Assembly (NCBI RefSeq): GCF_003367175.1 | Contig: NZ_QRGA01000006.1 | Span: forward strand, 406,783-470,782 | Direction: 5' to 3' | Source of the DNA: Trinickia dinghuensis | GTDB taxonomy: Bacteria > Pseudomonadota > Gammaproteobacteria > Burkholderiales > Burkholderiaceae | DNA: 64,000 nt | In this document: piece by piece, positions 63,435 to 64,000 of the stretch | Layout of the letters: each line of letters begins with the position of its first letter | Numbering within the stretch: the first letter of the stretch is position 1 | Notes under the pieces: generated by a model | The model's database searches: none | Told to the model about the DNA's origin: nothing | Seen by the model: only the letters and a program-made list of their open reading frames with translations | Program-made: the position numbers and the translations under genes

Positions 63435-64000
63435 TCAACTCACCCGGTTCACCACCAGGTCGGCAAGCTCGGCCAGACGCCGGGCACGCTCGCCGAAGGG
63501 CGCGAGCGCATCGTGCGCATCGCGGCGCAATTGCGCCGCCAGGGCTCGCGAGGCATCCAGCCCGATAATCGACACGTAGGTCGGCTTGCCGGCCATCGCG
63601 TCCTTGCCCGCGGTCTTGCCGAGCGTCGCGGAATCGGTCGTGACGTCGAGAATGTCGTCGACCACCTGGAATGCCAGCCCCACGGCGGCGGCATAGACGT
63701 CGAGCGCGCGCAGAACCTCGGCATCGGGCACTGTCCCCGCCAGTGCGCCCATGCGGACCGAGGCGCGCAGCAAGGCGCCCGTCTTCATTCGATGCATCGT
63801 CTCGAGCTGCGGCCGAGTCAGCGCCAGCCCCACGCTCGCCAAATCGATCGCCTGGCCGCCGGCCATGCCGATCGAACCGCTCGCGACCGCCAGTTCGCGC
63901 ACGAGCGAGGCTTGCGCGCGCGTGTCGAGCGCCGTCTCGTCGGTCAGCACGATGAATGCCTGCGATTGCAAGGCATCGCCGACCAGCAGCGCCGTCGCTT
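63435..64000 (-). CDS. ispA: Farnesyl diphosphate synthase IspA, C-terminal part (cut by window edge)
   Basis: The visible 188 residues begin ATALLVGDALQSQAFIVLTD and include GMAGGQAIDLASVGL, MHRMKTGALLRASVRMGAL and the second Asp-rich motif VGLAFQVVDDILDVT, ending at VVNRVS. The first DDxxD motif lies off the edge. Condenses IPP with DMAPP and GPP to FPP. Downstream neighbour dxs shares strand and pathway. Confidence 0.95.
   Translation of the reverse strand, partial: ATALLVGDALQSQAFIVLTDETALDTRAQASLVRELAVASGSIGMAGGQAIDLASVGLALTRPQLETMHRMKTGALLRASVRMGALAGTVPDAEVLRALDVYAAAVGLAFQVVDDILDVTTDSATLGKTAGKDAMAGKPTYVSIIGLDASRALAAQLRRDAHDALAPFGERARRLAELADLVVNRVS

Overview
The window comes from a Burkholderiales chromosome (Burkholderia/Paraburkholderia/Trinickia-like). 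The right 12 kb is ordinary core genome in a recognisable order: a tRNA gene with anticodon CAU, rpoD, dnaG, a YqeY/GatB-like gene, rpsU, an HI0933-type flavoprotein, tsaD, folE2, dxs and ispA (cut by the window edge). The left 52 kb is accessory DNA built on the 3' end of that tRNA.

Positions 1-2994 hold the wreckage of tyrosine-recombinase islands. There are two near-identical P4-type integrase genes facing left (1-501, cut by the edge, and 1890-2843). Both lack the same stretch of N-terminal sequence. There is a displaced copy of the tRNA 3' end (650-700) and a HigBA-like toxin-antitoxin pair with a palindromic operator.

Positions 2995-52281 form one 49.3-kb Tn7-like transposon. Its edges can be read directly. 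Ten-base terminal inverted repeats begin TGT, a 5-base ACACT duplication flanks both ends, and 19-base repeats resembling TnsB sites lie inside each end. The right end carries a TnsA-TnsB fusion, a TnsC ATPase and a long TniQ. The element sits about 25-30 bp beyond the tRNA CCA. The copy of this tRNA-flanking sequence at 645-700 is an uninterrupted version of the target site.

The cargo, left to right: an HTH-HAD fusion protein; a frameshifted DUF1173 gene; a PAAR/amidase-like type VI effector cassette with two small membrane proteins (candidate immunity); H-NS-like and broken ImmA/IrrE genes; a GHKL-ATPase/PRTase-like operon; a KAP P-loop NTPase with membrane segments; a 563-aa protein paired with a DUF2726 protein; a membrane-tethered PIN protein; a second PAAR effector cassette; a TrfA-like replication initiator with four iterons at an exact 22-bp period; a set with an SMC-like ATPase and a PD-(D/E)xK-like protein; a 1010-aa caspase/Ski2-like helicase fusion divergent from a membrane protein plus a second stand-alone caspase; a HipA-like kinase operon; and a DUF6471 gene next to the transposition genes.

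The element therefore looks like a defence and competition island that moves by TnsAB/TnsC/TniQ and also holds plasmid replication parts. The caspase-helicase/membrane protein/caspase locus and the GHKL/PRTase operon are the best candidates for undescribed immune systems. All product names rest on motif and family recognition by eye; no database search was run.
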